A stretch of 64,000 nt of DNA, from the NCBI RefSeq assembly GCF_945957265.1, contig NZ_CAMFKO010000009.1, forward strand, positions 45,868 through 109,867, written 5' to 3'. This DNA is from an uncultured Dechloromonas sp. Lineage in GTDB: Bacteria > Pseudomonadota > Gammaproteobacteria > Burkholderiales > Rhodocyclaceae. A program made the position numbers and the translations under genes. The notes under the pieces are model-generated. The model searched no databases and was not told where the DNA came from. It was given only the letters and a program-made list of their open reading frames with translations. Of this stretch, positions 63,171 through 64,000 are shown in pieces. The first letter of the stretch is position 1. Every line of letters begins with the position of its first letter.

Positions 63171-63319
63171 GGACATCTTCAGACGTCTACAGGTAACTTC
63201 TCTACTGATACTGCTTATCAGGTCTTACCTTACCTAGGCATCTTCCTGGGGCATCTATAGAGTCCCTAAAGGGGCATCTTCAGATGATCTGTAGGGACAT
63301 CTTTAGGTGTATCTATAGG
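63171..63319. repeat. Cluster of degenerate CATCTTCAG / ATCTATAGG repeats in a non-coding stretch
   Basis: Between 62925 and 63545 no gene can be supported. This part holds alternating short motifs: GGACATCTTCAGA (63171), CATCTTC (63239), CATCTATAG (63252), CATCTTCAG (63275), ATCTGTAGG (63287), ACATCTTTAGG (63297) and ATCTATAGG (63311). Base composition is lower in GC than the rest of the window. The purpose is unknown. Confidence 0.6.
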
Positions 63320-63463
63320 TATATGTAACCGGGGGAGAGGGAAGGGCCTCCCTTCTATAGGTGGGTTTTACTTAGTTGAATCTGCGTAATGCATTGAATA
63401 TAAACAATAAAACCCCATTTCCGGGTGTCTTTGTTTATGCGTTTGTCTTTGCCTGCTGACACG

Positions 63464-63535
63464 AAAAAATAGCCCCGGAAGGCCGTCTGAAGGGTGCCCT
63501 ATGGGCTTCCTCGTTTGACGGCTTCCAGGGCTATT
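63464..63535 (-). terminator. Long-stem terminator of the reverse-strand gene pair
   Basis: On the minus strand AATAGCCCTGGAAGCCGTC pairs with GACGGCCTTCCGGGGCTATT (one bulge and a wobble), with an internal loop of about 30 bases and a T-run (TTTTTTCG). It lies 11 bases after the stop of the 106-residue gene. The ORF 63368..63637 in the track reads through this structure and is rejected. Confidence 0.8.
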
Positions 63536-63545
63536 AACGTGCGTC

Positions 63546-63866
63546 CTAGCGGCTGTTTTGCTTCTTCGCCTGGGCCAAGTATTGGCTGGCAATCTCCTGG
63601 ACGTTCTGAAGGCGCTCAGGGCATGGGATGACGACAAACCGGCCTACGACTTCCCGCAACTGTTCTCGCCACCAATCCTCAGGCCGGGAGGTGTCTTGAA
63701 CGCCTCCAGGAAGTCCTACAGGTGCCTCCAGTCCGCCCATTATGGCGGCTAGGTAGCCCTCCAGGACTACCAATAGCGCCTCCTTTGTGGCTGCACCGGG
63801 AGCCTCGTAGAATCGCTCCCTAGTGTTGCAGATGGCTGATAGCCAGTAGGGCAAAGGGTGTGGCAC
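63546..63866 (-). CDS. Hypothetical protein of probable mobile element
   Basis: A 106-residue soluble protein (PYWLSAICNTRERFYEAPGAATKEALLVVLEGYLAAIMG) with a charged C-terminus (ERLQNVQEIASQYLAQAKKQN). I do not recognise the family. The GTG start at 63866 overlaps the stop of the upstream gene (TAGTG), so the two are translationally coupled. Its lower GC content and position beyond the tRNA suggest an integrated phage or island. Confidence 0.6.
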   Translation of the reverse strand: MPHPLPYWLSAICNTRERFYEAPGAATKEALLVVLEGYLAAIMGGLEAPVGLPGGVQDTSRPEDWWREQLREVVGRFVVIPCPERLQNVQEIASQYLAQAKKQNSR

Positions 63867-64000
63867 TAGACGCCACTCCTGGGGTCTTCCGGGGGCTTCA
63901 TCCTGGGACCCTTCCGTTTCTTGCGTCGCCCACTGCCCAACAGCTTAACAGGCTGCTGAAATACTGCACCATCCTGTAGACGAAACGGTGGGTAGAAGCG
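63866..64000 (-). CDS. C-terminal end of a hypothetical protein (cut by right window edge)
   Basis: Reading in from the right edge, 44 residues are present: RFYPPFRLQDGAVFQQPVK and then a basic tail RRKKRKGPRMKPPEDP ending at TAG 63866. The basic tail resembles a nucleic-acid-binding or structural phage protein, but the fragment is too short to place. It is coupled to the downstream gene through TAGTG. It is missing from the ORF track because no start is in the window. Confidence 0.5.
   Translation of the reverse strand, partial: RFYPPFRLQDGAVFQQPVKLLGSGRRKKRKGPRMKPPEDPRSGV

Noticed and set aside
63171-63319. CRISPR array
   Set aside because: Repeats are short, degenerate and irregularly spaced, without constant-length spacers; no cas gene is nearby.
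63368-63637. 89-residue ORF on the minus strand
   Set aside because: It reads straight through the long-stem terminator and overlaps the 106-residue gene in another frame; composition is unremarkable.

Overview
The window looks like a chromosomal segment of a high-GC betaproteobacterium, most probably a Rhodocyclales member of the Dechloromonas/Azonexus type. This is inferred from gene content: a class I polyhydroxyalkanoate (PHA) synthase with two reductases and PhaR, a bacteriohemerythrin, the ilvBN attenuator, and an acetate symporter/sensor cluster. No rRNA or marker gene fixes the genus. Gene density is high and most genes are ordinary core functions.

Layout. About 0-3.2 kb holds an aldehyde dehydrogenase, a Tat-signal protein and the start of a GMC oxidoreductase, then an unknown conserved protein. 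About 3.2-7.6 kb holds dnaQ, rnhA, a methyltransferase and gloB, followed by a CheY-like regulator, a diguanylate cyclase and a membrane protein. About 7.7-15.2 kb is a forward run: a giant AsmA/DUF748 protein, rmuC, a DUF3293 protein and an unusual kinase-HDOD-GAF fusion. About 15.2-22.2 kb is a tartrate/dicarboxylate island: two-subunit tartrate dehydratase, MFS transporter, two LysR regulators, tartrate dehydrogenase and an AEC transporter. About 22.3-25.8 kb holds bamD, rluD, pgeF, a ZIP transporter and a small membrane protein. About 26-31.7 kb is the PHA region (phaC, phaB, phaB2, later phaR), interrupted by a HigBA-type toxin-antitoxin pair beside a tRNA-like fragment, plus small genes. 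About 31.8-38.3 kb is an AcrAB-TolC-type efflux operon with a divergent TetR/AcrR repressor and a recognisable operator. About 38.3-48.5 kb holds menC-menB, a bacteriohemerythrin with an FNR-like box upstream, a PilZ protein, ilvBN with a leader-peptide attenuator, a degenerate receiver-GGDEF protein, a predicted metalloprotease, class I fumarase and a YqhA-type membrane protein.

About 48.8-62.8 kb is the most coherent and most interesting block. It runs acetyl-CoA synthetase, a structured intergenic RNA region, a small membrane protein, a symporter-histidine kinase (CrbS-like), a stand-alone receiver, a sensor-like protein fused to a DEDDh exonuclease, two DUF294 nucleotidyltransferases (one with cNMP-binding and CBS domains), a second exonuclease-fold protein that has lost its catalytic residues, a large Na+/solute symporter with its small DUF4212 subunit, and one more membrane protein. 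Spacing is tight and overlapping, so this is probably one transcription unit linking acetate or short-chain acid sensing, uptake and activation to a poorly understood nucleotide-handling module.

The right end (from 62.8 kb) has a tRNA-Ser(GGA) followed by 12-bp-spaced direct repeats, a non-coding stretch of degenerate short repeats, and two translationally coupled reverse-strand genes with no recognised relatives. This looks like the start of an element integrated at the tRNA, but no integrase is in view. No CRISPR array, insertion sequence or rRNA gene was seen.
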